51,121 nt of DNA, from assembly GCA_900543305.1 (NCBI GenBank), contig UQQZ01000009.1, positions 1-51,121 of the forward strand, given 5' to 3'. This document shows positions 22,882-31,554 of this stretch, one piece after another. The notes below the pieces were generated by a model. That model searched no databases, was not told the origin of the DNA, and saw only the letters and a list, made by a program, of their open reading frames with translations. The stretch comes from an uncultured Oscillospiraceae bacterium. GTDB taxonomy: Bacteria; Bacillota; Clostridia; Oscillospirales; Acutalibacteraceae. Numbering within the stretch: position 1 is the stretch's first letter; every line of letters starts with the position of its first letter. The translations under genes were made by a program, and so were the position numbers.

Positions 22882-24876
22882 TCACAGCTTCATTGCCGTT
22901 TCATAAGCCTGCCAAATGGCTCCCATCAAGTTGGAGACGTGGTTTGCATCCCCAATCACATGCACATGGTCTGTCCCCAGCTTTTCCGCCAAAGACTTAT
23001 CACTGTTGTATCCGATGCTGACAATGACAGTGTCGGCTTTGACCTTGTGCTCTCCGGCAGGATCGCTATAAGCAACACTGCCGTCGACATAGGCGCTGAC
23101 CTTGGCGTTTACATGCACGTCAATCTGATACAAATCCACCGCAGAAAGCAGGAAATTCTTATTTGCGGCCGCCAGATCCACATTGAGGTACTTGTCCATG
23201 GCTTCCAAAACGGTTACCTTGGATCCCTTGCGCGCGTACTCGTAGGCGATTTCAATACCGGTCAGGCCGCCGCCAATGACCACGATATCCCCTTGGACCT
23301 TTTCCGGATTCATCAGCGCATCCACAGCCGTCAGGACACGACTGTCATCAAAGCCCTCCAGAGACAAGGTACGAGTGCTGGAACCGGTAGCCACAAAGAC
23401 TTCATCCGCACGGAGCTCCTCCAGCATTTCTTTGGTCACCGTAGTATTCATGTGAAGATGTACACCTAACCTATTCATCTGATGCTCATACCAGGCAATC
23501 AGACGCTTGTCCGACTCTTTGAAAGACATGGCCGAAGCAGGGATAAACATACCGCCCATTTTGTCGGTCTTTTCATACAGATCTACCTCATGGCCGCGGA
23601 GAGCACATACACGGGCAGCTTCCATACCTCCAATGCCTCCGCCCACAACCACAACATGCTTCTTCTTTTCAGCGGGAAGAAGGGCATATTCCTTTTCCCG
23701 CGCCACTGCGGGATTCAGAGCACAGCAAAGATCTTGACCCTTGAAGATGCGGTTGAGACACCCAGCATGACAGGCAATACAGGGACGGATTTCCTCCGAT
23801 TCGCCGTGCATAAGCTTATTGGGCCATTCAGGATCCGCCAAAAGCTGACGTGCCAGGCCAATGCCATCGATTTGCTTTTCCTGAATTGCCTTCAGGGCAA
23901 GCTCCGGGTTGTCCATCCTGCCTGCACACACCACAGGAATGTGCACATACTTCTTGATTGCAACAGACTCCGGCAGGTTGCAGCCTTCCGGCATATACAC
24001 CGGAGGATGGGGATACCACCAGGAATCATAGGTTCCGTTGTCGGCGTTGAGCATGTCGTAACCATAGGACTCCAATAATTGGGCGGCGGCAATGCCTTCG
24101 TCTAAATCGCGTCCCACTTCCGTAAATACCTCTCCCGGCAATGCGCCGCTGTTGAAGCCCTTCATCATGGAACGCACACTGTAGCGAATGGAAACGGGAT
24201 AATCCTGCCCACAGGACTCCTTGATCGCTTCCACAATCCTTTTGGCAAACAGAAAACGGCCTTCCAGGCTCCCGCCATATTCATCGGTTCGCTTGTTGCA
24301 GAATGCCAGGGTAAATTGATCCAACAGATACCCTTCGTGCACAGCATGGATCTCTACGCCATCCACACCGCCTTCCTTGGCTTTCCGAGCAGCCTGACCA
24401 AAGCAACGGATATACTGCTCGATCTCCTCCTTGGTCAGCGCCCGATGGAGAATGGAGGGATTCCAGAAATTGGGCAGACCGTCGCTAGGCGCTATCGGCT
24501 CGCCGTCTGCAATAAATCGGGGCTGCACACGGCCTGCCCCTGCAGAAAGCTGCATAAAGACTTTCGCTCCGTATTGGTGAATGCGTTGCGTAAAGCTTTT
24601 TGTGTTTTCCACAAACGCCTCGCCAGCCAGGTCCATAGACGCCTTGCTCCCCTTTGCCAAGTCAAAGGTAGAGTTTACAGGCATGGCGCTGGTGATAATC
24701 AGACCGGTGCCACCCTTTGCAATAGTTTCGTAAAATGTGATTCCATCTTCCGTAAAGCTGCCGTCTTCGTTGACAAGACGGTGACTGTGAATTCCCATCG
24801 GTTCCAGCACAATTCTGTTTTTTAGCTGAAGGGATCCCACACGCAACGGCTCAAAAAGACAATCGTATTTACCCAT
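22882..24876 (-). CDS. Second BaiCD/FadH-type flavin oxidoreductase
   Basis: A 664-residue enzyme with the same plan as the one at 10.5-12.4 kb but clearly diverged. It has the FMN barrel (LKNRIVLEPMGIHSH, EIHAVHEGYLLDQFTL), a [4Fe-4S] site (CIACHAGC ... CC), FAD domain VVVVGGGIGGMEAARVCA and NAD(P)H domain VVIGGGLTGIEIAYEYA. Catalysis should be NAD(P)H-dependent reduction of an enone or enoate. The ATG at 24876 follows AAAGGAG; a longer reading would begin in the -35 element. It is divergent from a TetR-family gene and faces the molybdoenzyme regulator, so it may work in the same pathway. Confidence 0.9.
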   Translation of the reverse strand: MGKYDCLFEPLRVGSLQLKNRIVLEPMGIHSHRLVNEDGSFTEDGITFYETIAKGGTGLIITSAMPVNSTFDLAKGSKASMDLAGEAFVENTKSFTQRIHQYGAKVFMQLSAGAGRVQPRFIADGEPIAPSDGLPNFWNPSILHRALTKEEIEQYIRCFGQAARKAKEGGVDGVEIHAVHEGYLLDQFTLAFCNKRTDEYGGSLEGRFLFAKRIVEAIKESCGQDYPVSIRYSVRSMMKGFNSGALPGEVFTEVGRDLDEGIAAAQLLESYGYDMLNADNGTYDSWWYPHPPVYMPEGCNLPESVAIKKYVHIPVVCAGRMDNPELALKAIQEKQIDGIGLARQLLADPEWPNKLMHGESEEIRPCIACHAGCLNRIFKGQDLCCALNPAVAREKEYALLPAEKKKHVVVVGGGIGGMEAARVCALRGHEVDLYEKTDKMGGMFIPASAMSFKESDKRLIAWYEHQMNRLGVHLHMNTTVTKEMLEELRADEVFVATGSSTRTLSLEGFDDSRVLTAVDALMNPEKVQGDIVVIGGGLTGIEIAYEYARKGSKVTVLEAMDKYLNVDLAAANKNFLLSAVDLYQIDVHVNAKVSAYVDGSVAYSDPAGEHKVKADTVIVSIGYNSDKSLAEKLGTDHVHVIGDANHVSNLMGAIWQAYETAMKL

Positions 24877-24928
24877 GTGACAATACTCCTTTGTTAACAG
24901 CGCTTCGGTTTTCACTGAATTTATCTTC

Positions 24929-24957
24929 ATTCTAACAACTCTTTTTAGAAGATTCAA
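24929..24957 (-). promoter_or_regulatory. Promoter of the second flavin oxidoreductase
   Basis: Minus-strand TTGAAT (24952-24957), a 17-base spacer and TAGAAT (24929-24934). Confidence 0.7.
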
Positions 24958-24994
24958 TGAAAGCGTTTCCGGTTTTTTGTCATTTTTTTACAAC

Positions 24995-25023
24995 TTGTCC
25001 AATTTTCCATACCGTGGTATAAT
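24995..25023 (+). promoter_or_regulatory. Promoter of the second TetR-family gene
   Basis: TTGTCC (24995-25000), a 17-base spacer and TATAAT (25018-25023). It lies about 40 bases from the divergent promoter, so one operator could control both; no clear palindrome was found. Confidence 0.7.
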
Positions 25024-25057
25024 TTTTTAAACCGCAAGGACAGGAGGGTATGTTTTT

Positions 25058-25633
25058 TTGAACGATATTGAAAAAAACATTGTGGAAACCGCTATTTCGC
25101 TGTTTCAAAAACATGGCTATAACGAAACTTCTATCAACGTCATCTGCAATGCCTGTGGTGTGACCAAAGGAACCTTTTATTATCATTTCAATGAAAAGAG
25201 CGACCTTATTTTTCGCTATTATGAAATGCTATATCAAAATATCCTGACCATCATGCCGGAACTTCTGGTGATCAAAGATACCAAACAGAAACTCTGGAAA
25301 ATCTACGAGTACAGCATCGACAACACGATCAAATTGACCGCTCCTTTGCTCAACGCTATGATCGTGGCTGATACCCAAAATGGATCCGGGTATTTCTCCG
25401 CCTTGCGCTGCAGTCAAGCCAGTGAGTCCCATCAAATCCAGCTGCGCTTGATTCAAGAGCTTGTGCAGCAAGGACAATCGGAAGGAGTTATTCGGTCCGA
25501 TCAGGATCCCAATCTGCTAATCACCACATATAACGCCATTCTTATGGGCATGGCGCTGGACTGGAGCAGTTGTCACGGTAAGTACGATCAAAAAGAGTAC
25601 TTGAGACAGATGTTTGATATCATCTTCTCTTGA
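25058..25633 (+). CDS. TetR-family regulator
   Basis: A 191-residue regulator with TTG start codon; AGGAGGG ends 9 bases upstream, and the nearby ATG at 25050 is out of frame. The HTH is TSINVICNACGVTKGTFYYH followed by FNEKSDLI, a classic TetR pattern. The C-terminal ligand domain is helical (LLITTYNAILMGMALDW) with no recognised family. It is divergent from the second flavin oxidoreductase gene and probably represses it and itself. A terminator follows the stop. Confidence 0.88.
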   Translation: MNDIEKNIVETAISLFQKHGYNETSINVICNACGVTKGTFYYHFNEKSDLIFRYYEMLYQNILTIMPELLVIKDTKQKLWKIYEYSIDNTIKLTAPLLNAMIVADTQNGSGYFSALRCSQASESHQIQLRLIQELVQQGQSEGVIRSDQDPNLLITTYNAILMGMALDWSSCHGKYDQKEYLRQMFDIIFS

Positions 25634-25682
25634 CGTGTTTTCGATGTCTCAGCGCTTTATGGCCCCCTGCTCGGGTGAAAGC

Positions 25683-25711
25683 AAAATGCCTCGGATAAAC
25701 CGAGGCATTTT
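25683..25711 (+). terminator. Rho-independent terminator
   Basis: A perfect 12-base stem (25683-25694 with 25700-25711) with a 5-base loop and T-rich tail ends the TetR gene. Confidence 0.92.
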
Positions 25712-25814
25712 TGTTTTGGAATCGCTTTCATCGCTATTTTAAGGTACATGATCCGCCGGGTACCCAGGAATGACTCCGGTCAACCTAACCACCCAGCCAC
25801 TGGGGCAAACCCTG

Positions 25815-26192
25815 TCATTTCCGCGTCCATTTCTGAAGGAGCTTTTCCACATCTTCGCTTTTTAACACTCGCCCTGCGGAAACCACCTGGTCATTGACCA
25901 CCAAAGCCGGTAGCTGCATCACGCCATATGCCGCGATCTGGGACAAGTCTGTCACATACCCTACTTCTACTGGAAGTGCCAAGGCCTTCACCGCCTCTTT
26001 CGTATTCTCCCACAAAGCATGGCAGGAGGAGCATCCTGATCCCAGCACGGCTACTGTATGGATTTTTTCTCCTACTCCCCCACACGGAACATTTTGTCCT
26101 GCCTTCGCTTCCACAGAATGCCCGCAAGGACATCCGCAAGTGGATTTTTCTTGCTCCACAGCTTTCTTTTTTCCAAAACCAAAAATTGCCAT
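25815..26192 (-). CDS. Thioredoxin-fold redox protein
   Basis: A 125-residue small thioredoxin-like protein. After an N-terminal Cys-rich stretch (STCGCPCGHSVEAKAGQNVP) comes the active site GSGCSSCHALW, then MQLPALVVNDQVVSAGRV with the cis-Pro. This matches the redox-active disulfide protein 2 group often found beside ArsP-like permeases. The ATG at 26192 follows GGAGG by 8 bases. It is third in an ars-like operon and may reduce an arsenical or the permease's Cys. The N-terminal Cys cluster could bind metal. Confidence 0.85.
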   Translation of the reverse strand: MAIFGFGKKKAVEQEKSTCGCPCGHSVEAKAGQNVPCGGVGEKIHTVAVLGSGCSSCHALWENTKEAVKALALPVEVGYVTDLSQIAAYGVMQLPALVVNDQVVSAGRVLKSEDVEKLLQKWTRK

Positions 26193-26256
26193 CGTAAATT
26201 CCTCCAGTTTCATTTTATGAGAGTCCAGGTTATCAAAATATGTTTTACTCCTGCTG

Positions 26257-27270
26257 TTAGAGGAGCAGAGACTCCACTGCATTGAAAAAGTATCCTACCA
26301 GTATGATTCCCACCGTACAAATTCCCACGAAAATACCCAGCAATTTGGGTTTTACCACCTTCCGCAACATGATAAGAGATGGCAGAGACAATGTGGTGAT
26401 TGCCATCATAAAAGATAGCACCACACCTAACAAAGCTCCTTTGGAGAGCAACGCCTCTGCAATGGGGATGGTTCCAAAAATATCGGCGTACATGGGAACA
26501 CCGCACACTGTAGCCAACACAACTCCCAGAGGGTTTCCATTTCCCAATGCCTTGACGATCAATTCCTGGGGAATCCAATTGTGAATCACTGCCCCTATCC
26601 CTACACCTACCAAGATATACGGCGCTACTTTTTTCCCCGTTAACAGGACCTGCTCACAGGCAAATGACAACCGTTCCTTCACTGTTAGTTTCTCTTGGGA
26701 AAGTTCCAGAGAAGAACGCTGGGCCATAAAACCTTCTACCTGATCCTCCATATGCAGTTTTTCAATCAAGGTGCCTCCAGCCACTGCAATCACAAGCCCC
26801 ACAAAAACATATACCACTGCCACCTTCCATCCGAAAATACTCATCAACAACACCAACGATCCCAAATCGACCATGGGAGAAGAGATGAGAAAGGAAAATG
26901 TCACACCCAGAGGTAAACCTGCGCTGGTAAAACCGATAAACAAGGGAATCGAAGAACAGGAGCAGAAAGGCGTCACCGTTCCCAACAAAGCAGCCACTGC
27001 GTTGGCCCCCACTCCGTGAAAACCGCCTAAGATACGTTTGGTCCGCTCTGGAGGGAAATAACTCTGGATATAGGAAATAAGCAGAATCAAAACGCCCAAC
27101 AAGATCATGATCTTGATCACATCGTAGAGGAAAAACTGGATACTTCCTCCCACTTTGCTGGATAGATCCAGCCCTAATTGGGAAAGCAACCACCCAATTC
27201 CTCGGTTTAGCCATCCCATTCCCAATAGCTCATTTTGAAAAAAATCCCAGCCTGCTTTCCATGCACTCAC
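26257..27270 (-). CDS. ArsP/SO_0444-type permease
   Basis: A 337-residue membrane protein of the DUF318/UPF0718 permease family. It has about eight helices and the hallmark TPFCSCSSIPLFIGFTSAGL, whose Cys residues have been tied to trivalent organoarsenical export in ArsP. A second repeat contains CGVPMYADIFGTIPIAEALL. GTG start with AGGAGG 7 bases upstream. It lies between arsR and the thioredoxin-like gene, so metalloid or organoarsenic export is the best guess. There is no arsenate reductase gene nearby. Confidence 0.88.
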   Translation of the reverse strand: MSAWKAGWDFFQNELLGMGWLNRGIGWLLSQLGLDLSSKVGGSIQFFLYDVIKIMILLGVLILLISYIQSYFPPERTKRILGGFHGVGANAVAALLGTVTPFCSCSSIPLFIGFTSAGLPLGVTFSFLISSPMVDLGSLVLLMSIFGWKVAVVYVFVGLVIAVAGGTLIEKLHMEDQVEGFMAQRSSLELSQEKLTVKERLSFACEQVLLTGKKVAPYILVGVGIGAVIHNWIPQELIVKALGNGNPLGVVLATVCGVPMYADIFGTIPIAEALLSKGALLGVVLSFMMAITTLSLPSLIMLRKVVKPKLLGIFVGICTVGIILVGYFFNAVESLLL

Positions 27271-27283
27271 AGTAACGCCTCCT

Positions 27284-27311
27284 ATAGATAGTTATATTCA
27301 AATATATCTAT
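27284..27311. promoter_or_regulatory. ArsR-type palindromic operator
   Basis: Outer arms ATAGATA (27284-27290) and TATCTAT (27305-27311) enclose an inner palindrome TATATTCAAATATA (27293-27306). AT-rich dyads of this sort are typical ArsR/SmtB sites. It lies between the arsR stop and the permease start, so it probably controls an internal promoter for the permease. Confidence 0.65.
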
Positions 27312-27348
27312 GTATTTGACCGAAAAAATGTGCCACAATCCTTGGGAC

Positions 27349-27663
27349 TCAATGATCGCAGCACGAATTTCTCAGTTCAGGTCTTTGGGCTTGGGTCAAC
27401 TCTTCTAAGCAGCGAAAGGCTTTCTCTCTGCCCTGGGGAGAAATGGAGTAATACATCCATTTTCCTTCCTTCCGTCCCACTACAATACCGGATTCGCATA
27501 GAATCTTCATGTGGTGCGATAAGGTGGGCTGTGACACATTCACCTCTTCCAGAAGCTTACAGGCGCATTTTTCTCCTGTGGTCAACAATTGCAGAATCCG
27601 AATCCTGTTTTCATCGCAAAAGGCTTTGAAAATGATAGCAGTCCGTCTGGCATCCAACTCCAT
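27349..27663 (-). CDS. ArsR/SmtB-family repressor
   Basis: A 104-residue winged-helix repressor. The recognition region is NVSQPTLSHHMKILCESG and the wing RKEGKWMYYSI. The alpha-3 segment GEKCACKLLEE carries a CxC pair like the ELCVC arsenic site of ArsR, and the tail ends NSCCDH, giving extra thiols or a metal site. It should release DNA on binding As(III)/Sb(III) or a soft metal. It has its own strong promoter and heads the permease/thioredoxin operon. Confidence 0.92.
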   Translation of the reverse strand: MELDARRTAIIFKAFCDENRIRILQLLTTGEKCACKLLEEVNVSQPTLSHHMKILCESGIVVGRKEGKWMYYSISPQGREKAFRCLEELTQAQRPELRNSCCDH

Positions 27664-27695
27664 TTTCTCGCCTCCTTTTTTGGAACTCTGGTATG

Positions 27696-27724
27696 AGTAT
27701 ACACATCATATCGAAATTTGTCAA
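27696..27724 (-). promoter_or_regulatory. Promoter of arsR
   Basis: Minus-strand TTGACA (27719-27724), 17-base spacer, TATACT (27696-27701); one of the best consensus promoters in the window. Confidence 0.85.
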
Positions 27725-27938
27725 TAGTTTTTTCTTTCTTCATTTCCGTTTTTCTCTTGCCGGCTGGAACGAGGCGGTGAATTTAAAGTTTTCCCACCTA
27801 CAGAATTTTTTCATAAAAACGAAGCTTCCACACAGGAACCATTTTCTCGCCCCAACGGAACAAGACCATCAAACCGCCCCAGGAGCCAGTCCCGCGGCGG
27901 TTTTTCTGCAAGGCCTTATTCAGTTTTGAAACCCTTTC

Positions 27939-28871
27939 TTACCCCAAACTCTGGGCGGGGTTTACATGAATCATAATGTGTTTCACATCGGGGAATTCCT
28001 GTTCCACACCCTCATGAACCTGCTCGGCTATTTCATGAGCCTCCCGCAGCGGTTTCTCTCCGTCTACCTGAATTTCCAAATCAATGTAGACCTTGTTTCC
28101 AAACATTCGGGAACGCAACAGGTCCACGCAGACTACGCCGTTCTGGGCGGACACATAGTCGCTTAACCGGCGCTCATAATCCTCCCCACAGGAAGTATCC
28201 AGCAGCTTGGTGACCGAGTCTTTCAAAATATCGTAGGAAACCTTCACAATGAACAGGCAAATCACCACACTGGCCACAGAATCCAATACAGGGAACCCCA
28301 ACATGGCGCCTCCAATGCCGATCAGGGAACCCACCGAGGAAAATGCGTCCGAACGATGATGCCACGCATCTGCCAGGAACGCACTGGAATTGATCAGCTT
28401 GGCGTAATACCGAGTGTACCAGTACATGGCCTCCTTGCCTACAATGGAAATCACAGCCGCAAGCAAAGCAATGGCACTGGGAACAGCCAACGTTTCATAT
28501 CTGCCCGACAAGATGGTCTCCACGCCTACTTTTCCAATCCCCAGTCCTGTTATCAGCAGGACCGCCCCCAAGAACAAGGAAGCGATACATTCCAGCCGTT
28601 CATGGCCATAGGGATGGCCGGAATCCGACTCTTTCTTGGACACTTTCACGCCAATCCATGCAATCAACGTGGTCAGTACATCGGAAAAAGAGTGGATTGC
28701 GTCAGAGATCATGGCGCTGGAATTGCCGGCTATTCCGGCAAACAGCTTGAATCCCGATAGGATTGCGTTGCCAATCACACTGACTAAGGACAATTTTCGG
28801 ATCACGATCCGTTCGTCAAGGTTTGCCTTCTGTGTGGTAGCTTGGATTTGTTTTTCTTTTTCAGTTGCCAT
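27939..28871 (-). CDS. Cation diffusion facilitator metal exporter
   Basis: A 310-residue CDF transporter with six helices and a C-terminal cytoplasmic domain (residues about 220-310, ending VKHIMIHVNP). The transport site combines HSFSD in helix 2 (within ISDAIHSFSDVL) with HHRSD in helix 5 (DAWHHRSDAF), an HxxxD pair in each. The leader contains a NiCo riboswitch, so the exported ion is more likely Co2+, Ni2+ or Fe2+ than zinc. AGGAGG precedes the ATG by 8 bases. Single gene. Confidence 0.93.
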   Translation of the reverse strand: MATEKEKQIQATTQKANLDERIVIRKLSLVSVIGNAILSGFKLFAGIAGNSSAMISDAIHSFSDVLTTLIAWIGVKVSKKESDSGHPYGHERLECIASLFLGAVLLITGLGIGKVGVETILSGRYETLAVPSAIALLAAVISIVGKEAMYWYTRYYAKLINSSAFLADAWHHRSDAFSSVGSLIGIGGAMLGFPVLDSVASVVICLFIVKVSYDILKDSVTKLLDTSCGEDYERRLSDYVSAQNGVVCVDLLRSRMFGNKVYIDLEIQVDGEKPLREAHEIAEQVHEGVEQEFPDVKHIMIHVNPAQSLG

Positions 28872-28962
28872 AAAAGAATCCTCCTGTTCGTGCCAATCGG
28901 CATGGCATTGATTTTTCTCTTATGAGCACCCCATCGAGATAGTCTGTTCCAAAAAATGCTAT

Positions 28963-29003
28963 AAAAAAAGCATCCGTGTAACATACAACTGTCCCACAGA
29001 TGC
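28963..29003 (-). terminator. Riboswitch-controlled terminator
   Basis: In the minus-strand RNA, GCAUCUGU (28996-29003), the 3' strand of the last aptamer helix, pairs with ACGGAUGC (28970-28977) and is followed by seven U (28963-28969). Aptamer folding hides GCAUCUGU, so metal binding should prevent termination. Confidence 0.8.
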
Positions 29004-29073
29004 GTTCATTCATCTGCTGCCACGTTCTGCGGCCCGGCCCCACGCCCTCTTCGGGCATCGCCTGCTCAGTTTG
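28986..29073 (-). promoter_or_regulatory. NiCo (czcD) riboswitch
   Basis: The minus-strand RNA carries the signature blocks ACUGAGCAGGC, GGGGCCGGGCCGCAGAA, GGCAGCAGAUG and CAUCUGUGGGACAGUU in order. These match the NiCo aptamer as I recall it from the published Clostridium scindens example: four helices meeting at a junction, with the outer stem AACUG/CAGUU closing the element. It senses Co2+/Ni2+ (Fe2+ has also been proposed) and should turn on the CDF exporter by antitermination. The remainder of the 28872-29365 gap is the promoter and LysR upstream region. Confidence 0.9.
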
Positions 29074-29127
29074 TACTGTTGATCTCGCACCCCCGAAAGG
29101 ATGTAATGCAGTGCAAAGAGTATGAAT

Positions 29128-29156
29128 ACTATACCGTATCTTATGCCATTCGTCAA
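29128..29156 (-). promoter_or_regulatory. Promoter of the riboswitch/CDF transcript
   Basis: Minus-strand TTGACG (29151-29156), 17-base spacer, TATAGT (29128-29133), about 55 bases before the aptamer. Confidence 0.8.
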
Positions 29157-29365
29157 GAAAAAGTTCTTTCCCCTTGAAACTTCTCCCGGCATACCAGCTA
29201 TCTTTTCTATGATCCATATAGAGAATGACAGCTTTCATAATATTAAATATTTCAATTGAATCCAGATACAATAACAGGTAAAATCTTTTCAGAGCAGGAA
29301 GGCCCCCAGAGAAGCTGCCGTCCAAGTGCTTCCCCCAGCCATTGGGCTGAAAAGGAGTGGATACC

Positions 29366-30268
29366 ATGACCCTAATGCAATTGAAATATGTGGTGGAAGT
29401 GGCTTCTGCTGGAACTGTCAGCAAAGCCGCGGAAAATCTTTATATCGCCCAACCCAGTCTTACAGCCTCTGTGAAGGAAATGGAAAATGAACTGGGAATC
29501 ACCATTTTTAACCGAACCAATAAAGGCGTGATCTTGACTACGGAAGGTGAAGAATTTCTGGGCTATGCCCGGCAGGTGATCAGCCAAACAAAACTCATCG
29601 AAGAACGCTACTGCGGAAACGCTCCCGTCCGCCATCAGTTCTGTGTCTCCACACAGCACTATTCCTTTGCGGTAGAAGCCTTCGTGGCACTGCTGAAGGA
29701 ATATGGCGGGGAAGAATACGATTTCCGGATCCGCGAAACCCAGACCTATGAAATATTGGAGGATGTGGCCAAGCTGAAAAGTGAGGTGGGCGTTCTATAT
29801 GTAAACAACTTCAACGAAACCGTTCTGCGCAAGACCTTTCGAGAATTTGATCTGGTATTTAAGCGGCTTTTTGTGGCAAAACCCCATGTCTTTGTAGGTT
29901 CGGAGAATCCTTTGGCCAAAAAGCCATTTGTCACCTTGGAGGACCTGGCACCCTATCCCCGTCTTTCCTACGAACAGGGAGATCACAATGCTTTTTACTT
30001 CTCCGAAGAAATCCTGAGCACGTTGGAAAGCAAAAAGGACATCATGGTTCGTGACCGGGCTACCCTTTTCAATCTGCTGGTGGGCCTCAATGGGTATACC
30101 ATTTGCAGTGGGGTCATCAACGAGGAGCTCAACGGCAAGCACATTGTAGCTGTTCCTTTGCAGGTGGAAGACTCCATGGAAATCGGATACATCACCCACA
30201 GAAAGCTGGTGCTCAGTCCGTTTGCAGAGCATTATATCGAGGAGCTCAAGAGGTTCGCCATAGGCTGA
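29366..30268 (+). CDS. LysR-family regulator
   Basis: A 300-residue LysR regulator with HTH GTVSKAAENLYIAQPSLTAS and a two-lobe effector domain. The ATG at 29366 follows AGGAG; an in-frame GTG at 29357 overlaps that ribosome site. It precedes the MetE-like methyltransferase gene on the same strand with a separate promoter between, so it is probably the local regulator of methyl-group or methionine metabolism. The effector cannot be inferred. Confidence 0.9.
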   Translation: MTLMQLKYVVEVASAGTVSKAAENLYIAQPSLTASVKEMENELGITIFNRTNKGVILTTEGEEFLGYARQVISQTKLIEERYCGNAPVRHQFCVSTQHYSFAVEAFVALLKEYGGEEYDFRIRETQTYEILEDVAKLKSEVGVLYVNNFNETVLRKTFREFDLVFKRLFVAKPHVFVGSENPLAKKPFVTLEDLAPYPRLSYEQGDHNAFYFSEEILSTLESKKDIMVRDRATLFNLLVGLNGYTICSGVINEELNGKHIVAVPLQVEDSMEIGYITHRKLVLSPFAEHYIEELKRFAIG

Positions 30269-30297
30269 AACTATGGCAAACCCCTTTTCTTTTCTAT

Positions 30298-30326
30298 TTT
30301 ACGGAACGCCTCCTTTGCGTTACAAT
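30298..30326 (+). promoter_or_regulatory. Promoter of the methyltransferase gene
   Basis: TTTACG (30298-30303), 17-base spacer, TACAAT (30321-30326), 32 bases before the start codon. Confidence 0.65.
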
Positions 30327-30358
30327 ACTGTTCGCGAGACACAAAGGAGAATGATCAA

Positions 30359-31474
30359 ATGAGTAAATTACATAGCCCGTTCCGTTACGACTACGTGGGA
30401 AGCTTTCTGCGTCCCGAAGCATTGAAAAAAGCCCGGACCGATTTTGAATCCGGGGCCATCACAGAAGCCCAACGAAAAGCTGTGGAAGATCAAGCCATTG
30501 TAGACTTGGTCAACCGTCAGAAGAAGGCAGGATTCCCGGTGATCACCGATGGAGAATTTCGCCGGGCCACCTGGCATCTGGACTTCATGTGGGGGTTCCA
30601 GGGCATCGGCCACTCCCCCACTGAAAAGGGGCTTCCCTTCCACCACGAAGACGCCAAAATTGACGACACTTACTTGACGGGAAAGCTCTCTGTGGAAACG
30701 CATCCCTTCGTGGAGCATTTCCGGTTCGTCAAAGCACTGGAAGACGAAAATACCGTGGCCAAGCAGACCATCCCTGCTCCTGCCCAGTTTCTGGAGCAAT
30801 TGATTATGCCCATGAACCAGGAGAGCACCCGCCGCATTTATCCTTCCCATGACCAGCTAATCACCGACCTGGTAGCCGGGTATCAGAAGGTCATTGCAGA
30901 CCTGTACGAGGCAGGATGCCGGAATCTTCAACTGGACGACTGCACCTGGGGCTGCTTCATTGACCCCAGAGCCAGTCTGTTCTTCGGCACCGACGAAGCC
31001 GGCCTGGAACAGCTCCAGCAGGAGTTCTTGCTGGTCAACAATCTCGCTCTCCAGAACAAGCCTGAAGACCTTACGGTGACCACCCATATCTGCCGGGGAA
31101 ACTTCCACTCCACCTGGGCATGCTCCGGCGCTTACGACAAAATCGCCCACCTGGTGTTTGCCCAGGAAGCAGTGGACGCACTCTACCTGGAATTTGACGA
31201 TGAACGTTCCGGCGGCTTCCAATGTTTAAATCAGGTGTCTCCCGACAAAAAAGTGGTGCTTGGTTTGATCACCACAAAGAATCCCCAGCTGGAAGACAAG
31301 ACCACCGTGATTGCTCGAATTCGTCAAGCGGCTGCCTATGTGCCTCTGGACCGTTTGTGCTTGAGCCCCCAATGCGGATTTGCTTCCTGTGAAATCGGCA
31401 ACAAGCTGACCGAGGAAGAGCAGTGGGCAAAACTGGCTCTGGTAAAAGAAATTGCCCAGGAAGTTTGGGGCTGA
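30359..31474 (+). CDS. MetE C-terminal-domain-type methyltransferase (YxjG/YxjH-like)
   Basis: A 371-residue TIM-barrel protein corresponding to the catalytic half of cobalamin-independent methionine synthase, as in the YxjG/YxjH proteins of Bacillus. Features are FRYDYVGSFLRP, VITDGEFRR, LQLDDCTWGCF and the zinc ligands in THICRGNFHS and LSPQCGFAS. It should transfer a methyl group to homocysteine or a related thiol from a donor that may not be folate polyglutamate. It has its own promoter, lies just after a LysR gene and is followed by a terminator. Confidence 0.9.
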   Translation: MSKLHSPFRYDYVGSFLRPEALKKARTDFESGAITEAQRKAVEDQAIVDLVNRQKKAGFPVITDGEFRRATWHLDFMWGFQGIGHSPTEKGLPFHHEDAKIDDTYLTGKLSVETHPFVEHFRFVKALEDENTVAKQTIPAPAQFLEQLIMPMNQESTRRIYPSHDQLITDLVAGYQKVIADLYEAGCRNLQLDDCTWGCFIDPRASLFFGTDEAGLEQLQQEFLLVNNLALQNKPEDLTVTTHICRGNFHSTWACSGAYDKIAHLVFAQEAVDALYLEFDDERSGGFQCLNQVSPDKKVVLGLITTKNPQLEDKTTVIARIRQAAAYVPLDRLCLSPQCGFASCEIGNKLTEEEQWAKLALVKEIAQEVWG

Positions 31475-31500
31475 TCCCCCAGTAAAACGGGCACTTCTCC

Positions 31501-31553
31501 AAAAAAGCTCCTCACCCCAAAAATCCCAACGGAATTTTGGGCGGGAGCTTTTT
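31501..31553. terminator. Bidirectional terminator
   Basis: AAAAAAGCTCC (31501-31511) pairs with GGAGCTTTTT (31544-31553); an inner CCCAAAAAT/ATTTTGGG pairing extends the hairpin. It lies between the methyltransferase gene and the converging end of the surface operon. Confidence 0.88.
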
Positions 31554-31554
31554 C

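Noticed and set aside
28861..29424. Minus-strand open frame through the NiCo leader
   Set aside because: It runs through the riboswitch and promoter and has no protein similarity.
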